Below are positions 35,104 to 43,068 of a stretch of 64,000 nt of DNA, piece by piece. A program made the position numbers and the translations under genes. The stretch's first letter is position 1, and each line of letters starts with the position of its first letter. The notes beneath the pieces were generated by a model, which was not told the DNA's origin, searched no databases, and saw only the letters and a list, made by a program, of their open reading frames with translations. Source of the DNA: an uncultured Dokdonia sp. (GTDB taxonomy: Bacteria; Bacteroidota; Bacteroidia; Flavobacteriales; Flavobacteriaceae); the NCBI RefSeq assembly GCF_947492535.1, contig NZ_CANLNH010000004.1:62001-126000 (forward strand), read 5' to 3'.

Positions 35104-36024
35104 TTATTTTTCATTCCAAGTATTAAAAGGGTGCATACTAATATAAGAATTGTAATATTTTTTATCAGCCGTCACTTCTTTTCCAATCCATGCGGGTTTT
35201 GTAAACGATTCATTTTCATTAGAGAGTTCTATTTCGGCAAGTAGTAATCCAGCATTATCCCCATAAAATTCGTCTATTTCCCAAGTATGTTGATTTATGG
35301 AGACTTCATATCGAGTTTTGTCTATGATTCCGGGAAGGCAAAGTTTGAGTAATGTTTCCGCTTTCGCGAAAGCGATCTCTTCCTCAACCTCAATACGTGT
35401 CGTACCTGTTTCGTTTGACTTTCCTTTTATGGTGAGATATCCTTTCTCTCCCTTAATACGAACACGTACGGTACGCTCAGGATCAGTGCTGAGGTATCCT
35501 TGTTTGATACGGGTTTGGGTATGTGCTTCTTTTTTGAAAGCGTCTAAAGTCACTAAAAATTTACGTTCGATTTCTAAAGAGTTGCTTTCATTCCTGCGAA
35601 GGCGGGAATCTTCCATAGTTTCAACCTTATCTTCCTCTATTCTCCATGGTGGATTTTTTCGATTGTCACCTGCATAAAATAAGATGAGTTGATTCCCATC
35701 TGGGTCTTTCAATCTAGCCTCTCTCCATAACCACGGTTGATCAGTAGGAAGAAGATCAAAAGTTGTTGTGTTTCCATGTAGCTGGAGTCCTTCTAATTCT
35801 TTTACTTTTTTATCCACATTTTCTACTTCAAAGTAGACGATTACCCCTTCGCCTAAAGCTACTTTTTCTACTTTATGAATAGAAAAAGTACTCTCTCCAT
35901 TAGGGCATTCAAAACGTGCATATTGTTCTGGCACATGTACGATAAGGTGAAGCCCTATTTTTTTATAAAAAGCTACAGACGTTTCTACAGCTACCGAAGG
36001 GATAGTGACTTGATTAAGGTTCAT
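35104..36024 (-). CDS. Fusion of a VOC (glyoxalase-like) domain and a CYTH domain
   Basis: 306 residues. Residues 1-about 130 are a full VOC protein ending in the usual YAGDNRKNPPWRI. Residues about 150-306 are a full CYTH domain starting LEIERKFLV and continuing with RIKQGYL, VRVRIKGEKGYLTIKG, WEIDEFYG and AEIELS. CYTH proteins bind triphosphates or act as inorganic triphosphatases. The junction (about 139-146, DSRLRRNE) is coded by an ATTCCTGCGAAGGCGGGAAT repeat at 35589-35610, so the fusion appears repeat-made. It overlaps the next gene by 11 bp. A palindrome core (35359-35374) reads as AFAKA in the CYTH part. Confidence 0.82.
   Translation of the reverse strand: MNLNQVTIPSVAVETSVAFYKKIGLHLIVHVPEQYARFECPNGESTFSIHKVEKVALGEGVIVYFEVENVDKKVKELEGLQLHGNTTTFDLLPTDQPWLWREARLKDPDGNQLILFYAGDNRKNPPWRIEEDKVETMEDSRLRRNESNSLEIERKFLVTLDAFKKEAHTQTRIKQGYLSTDPERTVRVRIKGEKGYLTIKGKSNETGTTRIEVEEEIAFAKAETLLKLCLPGIIDKTRYEVSINQHTWEIDEFYGDNAGLLLAEIELSNENESFTKPAWIGKEVTADKKYYNSYISMHPFNTWNEK
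35589..35610. repeat. CCCGCGAAGGCGGGAAT-type hairpin inside a gene
   Basis: CATTCCTGCGAAGGCGGGAA then TC. Same class as the intergenic hairpins at 17281-17301 and 783-822. It occupies the domain boundary of the VOC-CYTH gene. Confidence 0.75.
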
Positions 36025-36682
36025 ACTGTTGACTTAAGGTTTTGATTTGATCATTACTAATGTTGGCATTTTTATGTGGATGTATTCCTAGATACGCCAT
36101 GGCTCTTGCAATTTGTAATGCGTGGGTAGATCTGTACTTTTTAAGCGGACCCATCATAAAAAAGTCGGTAATCTTCATTAGAAGTTTTAATCCTTTTTCA
36201 CCTTTTCGATCTTCATCTGGACGACCATTAATAAAAGCAGGTTTCATAATGTATGTGTGAGGAATTCCAATTTTTAAAAGGTCACGTTCCATTTCTCCTT
36301 TGGTACGTACATAGAAAAAAGTACTTTTGTCTGATGTGCCTACAGAAGAAATGACTAAAAAAGTATCTATGCTGTTTTCTATTGCAAGTTGGGCAGCTTC
36401 CATTGGGATGCCATAATCAATCTTATGGTATAAGTGTCTATCTGGTGTTTTGGCTTTAGTAGTACCAATACAACAAAAAATCACATCGCCAGTAAAATTG
36501 TCTTTTGAAGCTTCAAGATCGAGTACATCACATTGGATTTCTTCGATTTTAGGATCAGAAAACCCCGTAGGTCTTCGTGTAAAGAGTTTGATTTTAGAAT
36601 AGTTAGCATCTTTCATAAGAAGCCCTGTTAAGAGGCCTCCTGTAAGACCTGTTGCTCCTAATATGATAGCTGTTTTTGGCAT
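36014..36682 (-). CDS. NAD(P)-binding protein of the HTATIP2/YwnB-like atypical SDR group
   Basis: 222 residues. Rossmann start MPKTAIILGATGLTGGLLT holds the G-x-x-G-x-x-G nucleotide motif. The conserved stretch VIFCCIGTTKAKTPDRHLYHKIDYGIP and the later FFYVRTKGEMERDL (YxxxK-like) fit the atypical short-chain dehydrogenase group. Substrate unknown. It overlaps the VOC-CYTH start by 11 bp and the upstream gene stop by 1 bp, so the three are probably co-transcribed. Confidence 0.82.
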   Translation of the reverse strand: MPKTAIILGATGLTGGLLTGLLMKDANYSKIKLFTRRPTGFSDPKIEEIQCDVLDLEASKDNFTGDVIFCCIGTTKAKTPDRHLYHKIDYGIPMEAAQLAIENSIDTFLVISSVGTSDKSTFFYVRTKGEMERDLLKIGIPHTYIMKPAFINGRPDEDRKGEKGLKLLMKITDFFMMGPLKKYRSTHALQIARAMAYLGIHPHKNANISNDQIKTLSQQYEP

Positions 36683-37314
36683 TAATTACAAATTTTATAA
36701 GGTGGATGTTTTATTAAACATCCATTAGTATCATAATATTCTGTGTATTCGGTTTTTGTTGTTGTATGTGTATTCTCTCTTATGTTATATTTCCAACATC
36801 CTATTGGCTGTTTATTAATATTAAGTTTGCCAAAAGCTATAGTATCTCCTTTTTTATTGGTTTCTACGATCATATTTGAGTTTTTCAAAGTAGAAAGATT
36901 CTCAAGAAGGTTTTTGTGTATTTCATCGTATGTTTTTTCAATACTTGTAAAATTAGTTTTTTCCTTTAGTTTTGTGATGTTTATATTTAAAGCACAAGCC
37001 GATGTATATCCGTTTGTTGCATAAATGATCCAAGAAGATTCATCGTCAATATATTGACCACAAGCTGCAGCACTACTTTCTGTTTGTATGACAAAAATCT
37101 CACTTTCGATGACTCCTTTATAAGCTACTTCTACTTTGAGATAATAATTGACTAAGTGAGAAGAAGTGTTGAATTCTTTTTTAATAAGTCGACCTTGAAA
37201 TATTTCAGTAAATGCATTAAATTTTTTAAATATTGGTTTTCTATTAACAGGATTACAAGTACAGGCAAAACCCATATAACTATATAGTAATAGTAATAAT
37301 AATAACTTTTTCAT
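36682..37314 (-). CDS. Secreted NTR/TIMP-like cysteine-rich protein
   Basis: 210 residues from the ATG at 37314 (MKKLLLLLLLYSYMGFACTC); a longer ORF from 37353 would lack a clean signal peptide. After cleavage the N-terminus begins near CTC, and the sequence FTEIFQGRLIKK ... VAYKGVIESEIFVIQT ... AAACGQYID resembles the netrin/TIMP-like fold, with its CxC start and C-x(n)-G end. Identification is weak. It starts the leftward cluster, divergent from dinB. Confidence 0.6.
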   Translation of the reverse strand: MKKLLLLLLLYSYMGFACTCNPVNRKPIFKKFNAFTEIFQGRLIKKEFNTSSHLVNYYLKVEVAYKGVIESEIFVIQTESSAAACGQYIDDESSWIIYATNGYTSACALNINITKLKEKTNFTSIEKTYDEIHKNLLENLSTLKNSNMIVETNKKGDTIAFGKLNINKQPIGCWKYNIRENTHTTTKTEYTEYYDTNGCLIKHPPYKICN

Positions 37315-37373
37315 ATCTGAAAATTGGTATTTACAAGGTATAACAATTTTCAAAAATTATTACCTTGCAAGTA
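37315..37373. promoter_or_regulatory. Short divergent promoter region before dinB and 37314
   Basis: 59 bp. Imperfect palindrome CAAGGTATAACAATTTT / AAAAATTATTACCTTG spans about 37335-37367. The TTACCTTG at its right end and its mirror at its left end could be two -7-like boxes (TAnnTTTG class) facing outward. The palindrome may equally bind a repressor of the SOS type, though no LexA box is recognised. Confidence 0.45.
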
Positions 37374-38483
37374 ATGGAAACCTCCTTACCCGTACGCAAG
37401 ATTATTCATGTAGATATGGATGCATTTTATGCTTCTGTAGCGCAGCTAGATGACCCTAGTTTACGAGGGAAGGCGATTGCTGTAGGTGGTGGTGGAGATC
37501 GCGGTGTGGTAAGTGCCGCGAGTTATGAAGCACGTAAATTTGGTGTGCGAAGTGCGATGAGTGGTGTCTTGGCTCGTAAATTATGTCCTGAGCTTATTTT
37601 TGTGCGTTCTGATTTTGCTAGATATAATGAAGTCTCTAAACAAATACGAGAAATCTTTCATGAATATACGGATCTTGTAGAACCACTATCATTAGACGAA
37701 GCCTATCTAGATGTAACCGAAAATAAAGTCGGAATGCCTAGCGCTACGGTAATTGCTACATGGATACGACAAAAAATCAAAGAAAAAACAGGCTTGAATG
37801 CTTCGGCGGGTATAAGTATCAATAAATTTATCGCTAAGGTGGCTAGTGATATTAATAAACCCAATGGTCAAAAAACAATTCCTCCAGAAGAGGTGATTCC
37901 TTTTTTAGAAGAATTGGATGTTCGGAAATTTTATGGAGTTGGGAAAGTAACAGCTGAAAAGATGTATCAAAAAGGCATTTTTACAGGACTCGATATGAAA
38001 AAGAAGTCCAGAGAATATCTGGAACAACATTTTGGTAAAAGTGGTGCCTATTATTATGATATTGTAAGAGGGATTCAATACAGTCAGGTAAAACCGAATC
38101 GAATTCGAAAATCACTTGCCGCCGAACGTACCTTTTCTGAAAATATTACATCAGAAATTTTTATGATGGAACGATTAGATCATATTGCAGAAGAAGTTGA
38201 AAAGCGCTTATCAAAAAGTAAAGTGGCTGGAAAAACGGTAACACTTAAGATTAAATATTCTGATTTCACACTTCAGACACGTAGTAAAACGCTTGATTAT
38301 TACATACGGTCTAAGGATATTATTCTAGAAACTGCTAAGGGACTCTTATATCAGGAAAAGATGAAAAATAGTGTTCGCTTGTTGGGAATTTCACTTTCTA
38401 ATCTAAATACAGAAGATAAGAAAAAAACAAAAACCGAACCTGAAGAAAAGGAAATTGATGTACAATTACGGTTTGAGTTTTAG
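37374..38483 (+). CDS. dinB: DNA polymerase IV (Y-family)
   Basis: 369 residues. METSLPVRKIIHVDMDAFYASV has the catalytic D14 and the second acidic D16. The second acidic pair is in LSLDEAYLDVT. The fingers and little finger domains follow (HhH near KFYGVGKVTAEKM). The C-terminus QLRFEF is a beta-clamp-binding motif. It carries out translesion synthesis past damage. Start at the ATG; a TTG three codons upstream is unlikely. Confidence 0.95.
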   Translation: METSLPVRKIIHVDMDAFYASVAQLDDPSLRGKAIAVGGGGDRGVVSAASYEARKFGVRSAMSGVLARKLCPELIFVRSDFARYNEVSKQIREIFHEYTDLVEPLSLDEAYLDVTENKVGMPSATVIATWIRQKIKEKTGLNASAGISINKFIAKVASDINKPNGQKTIPPEEVIPFLEELDVRKFYGVGKVTAEKMYQKGIFTGLDMKKKSREYLEQHFGKSGAYYYDIVRGIQYSQVKPNRIRKSLAAERTFSENITSEIFMMERLDHIAEEVEKRLSKSKVAGKTVTLKIKYSDFTLQTRSKTLDYYIRSKDIILETAKGLLYQEKMKNSVRLLGISLSNLNTEDKKKTKTEPEEKEIDVQLRFEF

Positions 38484-38499
38484 AAAAATAATCATGCTT

Positions 38500-38615
38500 T
38501 ATACGCTTTCAAGGAATTTATGACGTAGAAGTTTATACTGAGTTTGCCGAAGTGCGAAATCGAAGTTTACGAGATTCACGACTGAAAAGGAGAGCGTAGC
38601 GGTAAAGCGTATATA
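38500..38615 (-). repeat. Long-form palindrome-bounded repeat (copy L3, interrupted)
   Basis: Reverse orientation. Read on the minus strand it starts TATACGCTTTACCGCTACGC and has GTCGTGAATCTCGTAAACTTC, then CGATTTCGC, then an inserted CTTCGGCAAACTCAGTATAA-type unit, and ends GAAAGCGTATA. That is the arm sequence of copies at 6726 and 42869, with a different dispersed repeat inserted in its right arm. Confidence 0.65.
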
Positions 38616-38657
38616 ACACCTATTGAAAACGTATAAAAAACCCGTATCTTTACCTCG

Positions 38658-38726
38658 ATGTCAAATAAAAGTTGGACATACTTACCTTTATTACTGAAAT
38701 TTCTCATTAAGAGAAATCCAGAATAG
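38658..38726 (+). CDS. Candidate 22-aa leader ORF upstream of hmgA
   Basis: ATG TCA AAT AAA ... TAG encodes MSNKSWTYLPLLLKFLIKRN then PE. TATCTTTA ends 5 bp before its ATG, as a -7 box for a nearly leaderless transcript would. Encoding Trp and Tyr residues in front of a tyrosine-degradation operon makes an attenuation leader thinkable, but nothing else supports it. Could equally be chance. Confidence 0.25.
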   Translation: MSNKSWTYLPLLLKFLIKRNPE

Positions 38727-38728
38727 TC

Positions 38729-38755
38729 TTTGATTGCCTGATTTTAAGTACCTTT
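38729..38755 (+). promoter_or_regulatory. Predicted hmgA promoter
   Basis: TTTG at 38729-38732 and TACCTTTA at 38748-38755 (one mismatch to TAnnTTTG), 27 bp before the hmgA ATG. The spacing between the boxes (15 bp) is slightly short. Confidence 0.45.
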
Positions 38756-38782
38756 AAAAGCAATCTAAATTTTTACTATACC

Positions 38783-39943
38783 ATGCCTTTTTATCATAGA
38801 CTAGGAGAAATCCCTCCTAAACGTCATACTCAATTCCGTAAACCCAACAGAGAGCTGTACTCAGAACAATTATTTGGAACCATTGGTTTTGATGGAATGA
38901 GTACCAATAGTTATCATATGCAACGACCTACACAGGTCAAAGAAATACGCAAACAGTATTCTGTAGCCCCTAAGGTTGCGCTAGAAAACAGTATAAAATC
39001 CTATCGTTTTAGAGGGTTTCAAATCGCCCCCGAACAAGATTATTTGGAGAGCCGCAAGCCTGTTTTAACCAACAGTGATTGTACAATCATTTTAGCAGCA
39101 CCCAAGCAAAGAACACAAAACTATTTCTACAAAAACACCGATGCTGATGAGTTAATTTTTATACACAAAGGCTCTGGAAAATTACGAACACACCTAGGAA
39201 ATTTGGATTTTAAGTATGGAGACTATTTATTAATTCCGCGAGGTGTGATTTATAAAATAGACTTCGATACAGAAGATAACCGACTGTTTATTGTAGAATC
39301 TCGTAGGCCAATTTATACGCCTAAACGCTATCGCAATTGGTTTGGGCAATTGTTAGAGCATTCTCCATTTTGTGAGCGTGATTTGCGTCAGCCATATGAA
39401 TTAGAAACCAATGATGAAAAAGGAGACTTTTTAATCAAAGTAAAAAAGCAAGACGATATTTTTGAAATGGTCTATGCGTCTCACCCTTTTGATGTAGTTG
39501 GGTATGATGGATATAACTATCCATATGCATTTAGCATTCATGATTTTGAACCTATTACGGGGCGTATCCATCAACCACCACCAGTACATCAAACTTTTGA
39601 AACCGATGCCTTTGTTGTGTGTAGTTTTGTACCTCGTAAATACGATTATCATCCACAGAGTATTCCAGCACCCTACAATCATAGTAATATAGATAGTGAT
39701 GAGGTGTTGTATTATGTAGACGGTGATTTTATGAGCCGTTCGGATGTGGAAGCTGGGCATATATCATTGCATCCAGCAGGAATTCCTCATGGTCCACACC
39801 CAGGAACAGTAGAGAAAAGTATAGGCAAAGAAGGTACTGAGGAACTAGCAGTTATGGTCGATACGTTTAAGCCTTTAAAAGTATGTGAGGCAGCGATGGG
39901 AATTGCTGATGAGGGGTATCACAAATCATGGTTAGATCATTAA
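38783..39943 (+). CDS. hmgA: Homogentisate 1,2-dioxygenase
   Basis: 386 residues. Ring-cleaving non-haem Fe(II) enzyme of tyrosine catabolism, making maleylacetoacetate. Cupin-like fold with the family landmarks LGEIPPKRHTQFRK at the N-terminus, DVDGDFMSR-type segment (EVLYYVDGDFMSRSD), HPAGIPHGPHPG (metal region), and EELAVMVDTFKPL. Length is that of bacterial members. With hppD it forms the two-step 4-hydroxyphenylpyruvate to maleylacetoacetate route. The third enzyme, fumarylacetoacetase, is not in the window. Confidence 0.94.
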   Translation: MPFYHRLGEIPPKRHTQFRKPNRELYSEQLFGTIGFDGMSTNSYHMQRPTQVKEIRKQYSVAPKVALENSIKSYRFRGFQIAPEQDYLESRKPVLTNSDCTIILAAPKQRTQNYFYKNTDADELIFIHKGSGKLRTHLGNLDFKYGDYLLIPRGVIYKIDFDTEDNRLFIVESRRPIYTPKRYRNWFGQLLEHSPFCERDLRQPYELETNDEKGDFLIKVKKQDDIFEMVYASHPFDVVGYDGYNYPYAFSIHDFEPITGRIHQPPPVHQTFETDAFVVCSFVPRKYDYHPQSIPAPYNHSNIDSDEVLYYVDGDFMSRSDVEAGHISLHPAGIPHGPHPGTVEKSIGKEGTEELAVMVDTFKPLKVCEAAMGIADEGYHKSWLDH

Positions 39944-39962
39944 TTAATTATAAAAAATAAAG

Positions 39963-39986
39963 TATACGCTTTCGCGAAAGCGTATA
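39963..39986. repeat. Perfect 24-bp copy of the dispersed palindrome
   Basis: TATA, CGCTTTCGCGAAAGCG, TATA: all 24 bp symmetric. It is the longest perfect copy seen and lies between hmgA and the next gene of the operon, so it would be transcribed as a strong stem. Confidence 0.9.
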
Positions 39987-39999
39987 AAAACAAACATAC

Positions 40000-40530
40000 A
40001 TGTCAGAAAATAAATTACCAGCAGATCCATTAGCCTTAATATTAGGAATTATGGGGATTATAGTAGGTGTAGGCGGATGTTGCTTTGCCTCTGGAATTAC
40101 AGCCATTGTTCCTTTAGTAGTTTCTATTGTAGGAATTGTAACGGCAAATAAGAGTTTAAGAATATACGGTCAAAACCCAGAAGGATATTCAGAAAGTAGT
40201 AGAAGTAATGTTTCTATGGGGAAGGTACTTAATATCATCTCTGTAGTATTTAATGGAATTGTGGTTTTGATTCTCTTAGTATTCTTATTGTTCTTTGGAA
40301 CTCTTTTTTATAATATTTATGATGCTATAGATGAGGGAGGTGGATTTGATATTGATGAAACTACGTATGATTATGAAGAATCAGATAGTTTGAATTATGA
40401 TTATGAAGATAGTTATAAGATTGAACAAATAGAAGTAGAAGAAGTAGAAGAAGTAGAAAAAGATACGTTGATGATAGATACCACAACGATTAAGGAAATA
40501 AAAGAAGTAGAAATTATAGAAAACCAATAG
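40000..40530 (+). CDS. DUF4190-like membrane protein with acidic tail
   Basis: 176 residues. Two or three hydrophobic segments: LALILGIMGIIVGVGGCCFA (with a double-cysteine), IVPLVVSIVGIVTANKSL, and LNIISVVFNGIVVLILLVFL. Such CC-containing small proteins are common in Bacteroidetes; the last 50 residues are Asp/Glu-rich (YDYEESDSLNYDYEDS ... EVEEVEEVEK). It sits inside the hmgA-hppD operon, 1 bp from hppD, but no enzymatic role is visible. It might be a membrane adaptor or a passenger gene. Confidence 0.65.
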   Translation: MSENKLPADPLALILGIMGIIVGVGGCCFASGITAIVPLVVSIVGIVTANKSLRIYGQNPEGYSESSRSNVSMGKVLNIISVVFNGIVVLILLVFLLFFGTLFYNIYDAIDEGGGFDIDETTYDYEESDSLNYDYEDSYKIEQIEVEEVEEVEKDTLMIDTTTIKEIKEVEIIENQ

Positions 40531-40531
40531 T

Positions 40532-41692
40532 ATGAGTAAGGATATACAACCCGTAAATTACGGACTGGAAAAAATATTTGAAGGCGCACAAGATTTCTTA
40601 CCCTTATTAGGGACAGACTATGTTGAGTTTTATGTGGGGAATGCTAAGCAAGCTGCTCATTTTTATAAAACAGCTTTTGGATTTCAATCTTATGCCTATA
40701 AAGGGCTAGAGACAGGATCTAGAGAAGAAGTGAGTTATGTATTAAAGCAAGACAAAATCAGAATTGTCTTGACTACACCACTCAATAGTAAATCATCCAT
40801 TAATGACCATATTGTAAAACATGGAGATGGTGTAAAGGTAGTAGCATTGTGGGTAGAAGATGCCCGTAGTGCTTTTGAAGAAACTACAAAACGAGGAGCA
40901 AAGGTATATTGCGAGCCCTTTGTAGAAACAGATGAAGATGGAGAAACGGTACGCGCAGGAATCTATACATATGGCGAGACCGTACATATGTTTGTGGAGC
41001 GTAAGAATTATAAGGGTACCTTCTTACCAGGCTTTCGAGAATGGAAATCAGATTATAATCCAGAACCTACAGGATTAAAATACATAGACCACATGGTGGG
41101 GAATGTAGGATGGAATCAGATGAATACGTGGGTAAAGTTTTATGAGGAAGTGATGGGATTTGTAAACTTCTTGTCTTTTGATGACAAGCAAATCCATACA
41201 GAATATTCTGCATTAATGAGTAAGGTGATGAGTAATGGAAATGGACGTATTAAATTTCCAATCAATGAACCTGCAGAAGCTGCTAAGAAATCACAAATTG
41301 AAGAATATCTAGATTTTTATGAAGGTGCAGGGGTACAACATCTTGCTTTAGCTACCGATGATATTATTAAAACAGTAGCACAATTGAAAGCGAGAGGTAT
41401 CGAATTTTTACCGCCACCACCACAAACCTATTATGATGATATCCCACAACGATTGGGAGAGCATATGAAGGTGATGAAAGAAGATATAGAAAAACTACAG
41501 GAACTTTCTATCCTTGTAGATGCTGATGAAGATGGGTATTTACTTCAGATTTTCACAAAGCCATTAGAAGATAGACCTACCCTGTTTTTTGAAATTATTC
41601 AACGCATGGGTGCTAAAGGTTTTGGAGCTGGAAACTTTAAAGCGCTTTTTGAATCTATTGAGCGTGAGCAAGAACAAAGGGGTACCTTGTAG
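40532..41692 (+). CDS. hppD: 4-Hydroxyphenylpyruvate dioxygenase
   Basis: 386 residues with two VOC domains. It converts 4-hydroxyphenylpyruvate to homogentisate with Fe(II). The metal triad is H187 in YIDHMVGNV, H270 in VQHLALATDD and E354 in LFFEIIQR. The N-terminal domain (residues about 20-160) is the structural half. It follows the acidic membrane protein by 1 bp and ends before a strong terminator. Confidence 0.96.
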   Translation: MSKDIQPVNYGLEKIFEGAQDFLPLLGTDYVEFYVGNAKQAAHFYKTAFGFQSYAYKGLETGSREEVSYVLKQDKIRIVLTTPLNSKSSINDHIVKHGDGVKVVALWVEDARSAFEETTKRGAKVYCEPFVETDEDGETVRAGIYTYGETVHMFVERKNYKGTFLPGFREWKSDYNPEPTGLKYIDHMVGNVGWNQMNTWVKFYEEVMGFVNFLSFDDKQIHTEYSALMSKVMSNGNGRIKFPINEPAEAAKKSQIEEYLDFYEGAGVQHLALATDDIIKTVAQLKARGIEFLPPPPQTYYDDIPQRLGEHMKVMKEDIEKLQELSILVDADEDGYLLQIFTKPLEDRPTLFFEIIQRMGAKGFGAGNFKALFESIEREQEQRGTL

Positions 41693-41727
41693 TTTTACTT
41701 TCGTGAAATCGTATATTTTTAAAAAGT

Positions 41728-41759
41728 AAAAGCGGCTACTTGAAAAAGTAGCCGCTTTT
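41728..41759 (+). terminator. Terminator of the hmgA-hppD operon
   Basis: AAAAGCGGCTACTT and AAGTAGCCGCTTTT form a 14-bp perfect stem with a GAAA loop, followed by GTTTTA. A decayed palindrome (CTTTCGTGAAAT) precedes it. Confidence 0.9.
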
Positions 41760-41897
41760 GTTTTAGTGAGATAAAATGCTTCTATTTATAGATGTCTGAA
41801 GCGATGACATAATTATTGCTATTTCTAAATGAAATAGTTTTTTAAAGCATCAAGGTGTTTCCCTCAAAACAATCGATATTTTCTTATGTAATTACTA

Positions 41898-42743
41898 TTA
41901 ATTATGTGCACTATTATCACAAACAGCAAGTCTACATGTGCGTAAGTGCTCTGCTTCCATTTTGTCTATAGTTGCTCTGTTTTTTAGGATGGCTTGTCCT
42001 TCTTCACTTGCCCAGTATTCATCATTTTTCTTTTTAGCATACGCATCGTCTGCTTTTGCACCGTTATATAGTATTTTAAGATTTTTTTCATCTTGAGAAG
42101 TCATTACATATGTATCCTGTTTTGCTTTCATTTTCTTTAGATACTCTCTTACTAATTTTTCAGGATCTTTTGCCATTAATTCTTTATACTCAGGACTGCT
42201 ACCTTCACCATTGGGTCTTTCGTTAAGTGCAGCTTCTTTAAGTTGCTTCCAGAATTTTCCTTTCTTTTTCTTCTTTCCTGTTTTTGATGCGCTTCCATCT
42301 AAAATCATGATAGATCGTATTTCACTAAAACTGGTTTGATCTTTAGAGATGCCATGAAGGAAGAAGACATAATTATCAAAGGCAACGTATCCTCTATTGT
42401 ATCCTGTATGGTGAAGGATTGAAGTGTTTGGAAATCCTACATACTTGATGGCGCTTATACTAATGCCATTGTAGTTACTTGACAATGCAGTTTTACCATT
42501 GTCTAAAACTTTGTTAATAGTGAATCCAGAAGGAAGCCCTTGGTGTTGATGTTTTTCGATTGTATTTTTATAAGTCGTCACTTCTTGTGCTGCTGGTTCT
42601 CCTTTGTCATTTTTATACAAATCACCATATACTTGATATCTAGCATTTGGTCCATGAGCATCTATAGTTTCAAAAAAAGATTGTTGTGCAGTTACTGTTA
42701 TACTAAACGATAAGAGTATGGTTAAAAAATTAATTGTTTTCAT
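41898..42743 (-). CDS. Secreted protein of unknown function
   Basis: 281 residues, signal peptide MKTINFLTILLSFSITVTAQ. The first half is beta-rich with repeated tyrosine (YQVYGDLYKN, TGYNRGYVAFDNYVFFLHG). The second half is helical and lysine-rich (KTGKKKKKGKFWKQLKEAAL, EYWASEEGQ). The end carries two cysteines (TCRLAVCDN) that may pair. No family is recognised. Transcribed alone, opposite to hppD. Confidence 0.7.
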   Translation of the reverse strand: MKTINFLTILLSFSITVTAQQSFFETIDAHGPNARYQVYGDLYKNDKGEPAAQEVTTYKNTIEKHQHQGLPSGFTINKVLDNGKTALSSNYNGISISAIKYVGFPNTSILHHTGYNRGYVAFDNYVFFLHGISKDQTSFSEIRSIMILDGSASKTGKKKKKGKFWKQLKEAALNERPNGEGSSPEYKELMAKDPEKLVREYLKKMKAKQDTYVMTSQDEKNLKILYNGAKADDAYAKKKNDEYWASEEGQAILKNRATIDKMEAEHLRTCRLAVCDNSAHN

Positions 42744-42868
42744 TGTATTATGGTTTTGTTTTCTTGAGGCTAAAGTATTTTCTAATGGACAACAATTAGA
42801 TGGAGACTTTCTGAGTAACCGTATTTACTTCTAAAGAGTATCTTTTGATGATATAGTATTTGTTTTTT

Positions 42869-42955
42869 TACGCTTTACCGTTTTACTCTCCCTCTGGTCG
42901 TGAACCTGCCTGTCTGCCCGCAGGTTTCGCAAGTTCGATTTCGCGAAAGCGTATA
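42869..42955. repeat. Long-form palindrome-bounded repeat (copy L2)
   Basis: About 87 bp starting TACGCTTTACCG and ending TTTCGCGAAAGCGTATA. Shared interior: CTCTCCCTCTGGTCGTGAAC, then CCTGCCTGTCTGCCCGCAGG (itself a hairpin), then TCGCAAGTTCGATTTCGCG. Compare 6726-6833 and 38500-38615. Confidence 0.75.
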
Positions 42956-42989
42956 ATCAAAAAAGTATCTGAACGTATTTGATTAAATA

Positions 42990-43025
42990 AAAAAGACTTA
43001 CCTCATTATAGGTAAGCCTTCTTTT
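42990..43025 (-). terminator. Terminator of the lipoprotein gene at 43069
   Basis: On the minus strand, AAGGCTTACCT and AGGTAAGTCTT pair with a 6-nt loop, followed by TTTTTATT. It lies 44 bp past the stop. Confidence 0.8.
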
Positions 43026-43068
43026 AAAAAAAACGTGTCCCCCAACACGTTTCTAATGTATACGTTGG

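Larger units (their letters stand above)
38484..38782. other. Region between dinB and hmgA
   Basis: 299 bp with a long-form repeat (38500-38615), a candidate 22-codon ORF (38658-38726) and the hmgA promoter. A GATTGC/GCAATC pair at about 38732-38765 bounds the promoter. Confidence 0.5.
42744..43068. other. Intergenic region with a long repeat and terminator
   Basis: 325 bp, no supported gene. It contains the long-form palindrome-bounded repeat (42869-42955) and the terminator of the lipoprotein gene at 42990-43025. Confidence 0.55.
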
